The translations under genes were made by a program, and so were the position numbers. DNA of 64,000 nucleotides from contig NZ_QIBX01000012.1 in assembly GCF_003725995.1 (NCBI RefSeq), positions 1 to 64,000 of the forward strand, written 5' to 3'. Positions within the stretch are counted from its first letter, which is position 1. The number at the start of each line of letters is the position of its first letter. The notes beneath the pieces were generated by a model. That model was not told where the DNA came from. It made no database searches and saw only the letters and a list, made by a program, of their open reading frames with translations. Positions 62,582-64,000 of the stretch are shown here, piece by piece. Source of the DNA: Slackia equolifaciens (GTDB lineage Bacteria > Actinomycetota > Coriobacteriia > Coriobacteriales > Eggerthellaceae).

Positions 62582-62605
62582 GCAAATGGTGCCCTCGGCG
62601 GGATT
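62582..62605. repeat. Duplicate of the tRNA-Arg 3' end
   Basis: These 24 bp (GCAAATGGTGCCCTCGGCGG plus ATT-type end) are identical to 62746-62769, which covers the CCA end and part of the T-arm of tRNA-Arg. The 140 bp between the copies hold the tRNA terminator. Such duplications mark integrase attachment sites at tRNA genes. Confidence 0.7.
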
Positions 62606-62664
62606 GCCGCGCCCGCTTGCGCGGACGCTCCACCCCTCGGGCTTACGCCCTCGGGCGAACCGCC

Positions 62665-62688
62665 AAAAACTGCCCACTGGGCAGTTTT
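62665..62688 (-). terminator. Terminator of tRNA-Arg
   Basis: AAAACTGCCCA/TGGGCAGTTTT forms an 11-bp stem; on the minus strand TTTTT follows. It lies about 60 bp after the tRNA 3' end. Confidence 0.8.
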
Positions 62689-62750
62689 CGCAACGCGGTT
62701 CCACCCGAACGGGTTCAAATCCCGCCGAAAAACACCGACGTATTCGCAAA

Positions 62751-62826
62751 TGGTGCCCTCGGCGGGATTCGAACCCACGGCACCTTGCTCCGGAGGCAAG
62801 TGCTCTATCCCCTGAGCTACGAGGGC
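62751..62826 (-). tRNA. tRNA-Arg (CCG)
   Basis: The minus-strand cloverleaf has acceptor GCCCTCG/CGAGGGC, anticodon stem CTTGC/GCAAG around loop CTCCGGA (anticodon CCG), T-arm GTGGGTTCGAATCCCGC and encoded CCA. Confidence 0.95.
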
Positions 62827-62880
62827 GCATTAGCGTTCGAAATTATACTGTAAAATGAGCCGAGCGAGAAATGAGGATAT

Positions 62881-64000
62881 ATGCAAGAGAAAATAACCAT
62901 AGAAAGACTCACCTATGGAGACGCGGGCGTCGGGCGATCCGCAAGCGGAAAAGCCGTATTTGTGAACGGAGTGGCACCCGGCGATGTTGTTTCCGCAGAG
63001 GTGACGGCCGACAAGGGCAACTACCTGGAGGCCAAGCTCAACGAAGTGTTGACTCCCTCCCCCGACCGCGTGACGCCCGCCTGCCCTCTGGCGGATATCT
63101 GCGGCGGTTGCGGCTGGCAGCAGGTAAGCTACGAGCGTCAGATCGCCGAAAAACGCGACAACGTAGTGTCGCAGCTGCAGCGTGTGGGAGGCTTCGCGCC
63201 CGAACGCGCCCAGGAGCTGGTAGCCGCTTGCGTTCCATCCAAAAAGCAGCTGGGCTACCGCAACAAACTCGAATTCAGCTGCGCAGAGGTGCCGGGCAAA
63301 GGCTTCATGATGGGCTACCATCGCAAGGGGTCGGATGAAATCGTGGCGCCGGATGCATGCCCGTTGGCCCATAAGGCCATCCAGCGCGTTCCCAAGGCGG
63401 TGCGCGGCGCGCTGCGCTTCCTCAATTCGCGCGGCGATCTGGGAATCTATCGCGTCGGCATTCGCCACTCGGCACGCACGGGCGATTTGGAAATCGCCCT
63501 GTGGACCAATCCGAGCGGATTCCCTCGCGCCATGGTAGCCAAGACGCTCGAACAAGCCGTCAAGGCCACGGGCGTGGTGCGCGTGATGACGAGCGACACC
63601 GGCAAAGCGCGCAAACTGAAGGGCATCGAGGTCTTGGGTGGTTCGGCACGCTGGCGCGAACGCGTGGGAAATGAAGAGTTCGCCGTAAGCGCTCCGTCGT
63701 TTTTCCAGGTGAACACCGCACAAGCCGATAAGCTCGTAAAGATTGCGCTCGACGGCCTAGAAATCGGCGAAAACGACTACGTGGCCGACCTGTACTGCGG
63801 CGTGGGCACGTTCACGCTGCCCATGGCACGTACCGCCGAGATGGTATTTGCCGTGGAAAGCTACGGATCAAGCGTGCGCGACCTGCGCCGCGCAAGCGAA
63901 GCGGCGCACCTTGACAACATAGAGGTCATCGGCGGCGACGCAGCACGAGAGCTTCCCGAGCTCGGCGAGCTTGACGCGCTGCTGGTAGACCCGCCCCGCG
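62881..64000 (+). CDS. RNA m5U methyltransferase, TrmA/RlmD family (runs off the window)
   Basis: Reading from ATG 62881 (GAGGA ahead) the frame is open to the window edge, 373 codons. It begins with a TRAM domain (ERLTYGDAGVGRSASGKAVFVNG), then has an Fe-S cluster motif CPLADICGGCGWQ, SAPSFFQVNTAQA, the SAM motif VADLYCGVGTFTLPMA and LLVDPPR at the edge. These features define the 23S rRNA/tRNA uracil-5-methyltransferases; which of RlmCD or RlmD-type site it modifies cannot be told. The catalytic Cys and base lie beyond the edge. Confidence 0.93.
   Translation, partial: MQEKITIERLTYGDAGVGRSASGKAVFVNGVAPGDVVSAEVTADKGNYLEAKLNEVLTPSPDRVTPACPLADICGGCGWQQVSYERQIAEKRDNVVSQLQRVGGFAPERAQELVAACVPSKKQLGYRNKLEFSCAEVPGKGFMMGYHRKGSDEIVAPDACPLAHKAIQRVPKAVRGALRFLNSRGDLGIYRVGIRHSARTGDLEIALWTNPSGFPRAMVAKTLEQAVKATGVVRVMTSDTGKARKLKGIEVLGGSARWRERVGNEEFAVSAPSFFQVNTAQADKLVKIALDGLEIGENDYVADLYCGVGTFTLPMARTAEMVFAVESYGSSVRDLRRASEAAHLDNIEVIGGDAARELPELGELDALLVDPPR

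Noticed and set aside
60569-62815. A plus-strand open frame of about 750 codons at the right end
   Set aside because: Antisense to the TPR and cyclophilin genes, and it runs on into repeat and tRNA sequence. Composition is that of a shadow frame.
62830-63723. Minus-strand frame at the right edge
   Set aside because: It is antisense to the TrmA/RlmD-type methyltransferase, whose motifs on the plus strand are unmistakable.

Overview
The window looks like the chromosome of a high-GC gut actinobacterium of the class Coriobacteriia, most likely Eggerthellaceae. Three things point there: LuxR-type regulators fused to about twelve membrane helices, a Tat-exported FAD-dependent reductase divergent from one of them, and many acyl-CoA redox enzymes without a carbohydrate pathway. 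The assignment is inference from gene style; no rRNA is present.

Layout. 0-0.7 kb: tail of an IS3-type transposase and three tRNA genes. 0.75-4.6 kb: a membrane LuxR regulator divergent from a Tat-exported flavoprotein reductase. 4.7-17.5 kb: core genes on the minus strand (rpoD, dnaG, ribF, truB, nrnA, rbfA, infB, nusA, rimP, a NUDIX hydrolase). 18-35.6 kb: a catabolic island with an MFS transporter, class III CoA-transferase, acyl-CoA ligase, Cys-rich unknown, LysR regulator, acyl-CoA dehydrogenase, type I dehydroquinate dehydratase, shikimate dehydrogenase, permease, type II dehydroquinate dehydratase, Hyi-like isomerase, ferredoxin, enoyl-CoA hydratase and a second acyl-CoA dehydrogenase. 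35.7-41.6 kb: an MBL hydrolase, then a small module with a VirD4/TraG-like ATPase, a frameshifted relative of it, an HEGTH metallopeptidase-like protein and a small membrane protein. 42-59.8 kb: an operon in the order of E. coli caiTABCD, but with an MFS carrier in place of CaiT and a MaoC-type hydratase in place of CaiD. It is followed by a second membrane LuxR regulator, fixABCX, a fourth acyl-CoA dehydrogenase and a TetR regulator. 60-64 kb: ndk, a TPR membrane protein, a cyclophilin, tRNA-Arg and a truncated RNA m5U methyltransferase.

How the genes may work together. Two dehydroquinases and a shikimate dehydrogenase, with no other aromatic-biosynthesis gene, sit among CoA-activating enzymes, two unrelated hydratase families, four acyl-CoA dehydrogenases and an electron-transferring FixABCX complex. 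I infer an anaerobic route that takes up quinate or shikimate, interconverts them, forms CoA thioesters, removes hydroxyls as water and reduces the resulting double bonds, perhaps to cyclohexanecarboxylate. Formally, shikimate to cyclohexanecarboxylate needs three dehydrations and four two-electron reductions. The cai-like operon could be part of that route or could act on a separate acid (a carnitine-like or hydroxycinnamate-type acid); sequence alone does not decide.

Gene-poor stretches hold unusual repeats. A nested palindrome at 53035-53457 has the order A A B B / B' B' A' A', and the same 24-bp A unit recurs as A A / A' A' at 28583-28864. Start codons were chosen by ribosome-binding sites and family lengths, so several genes are shorter than their maximal open frame.
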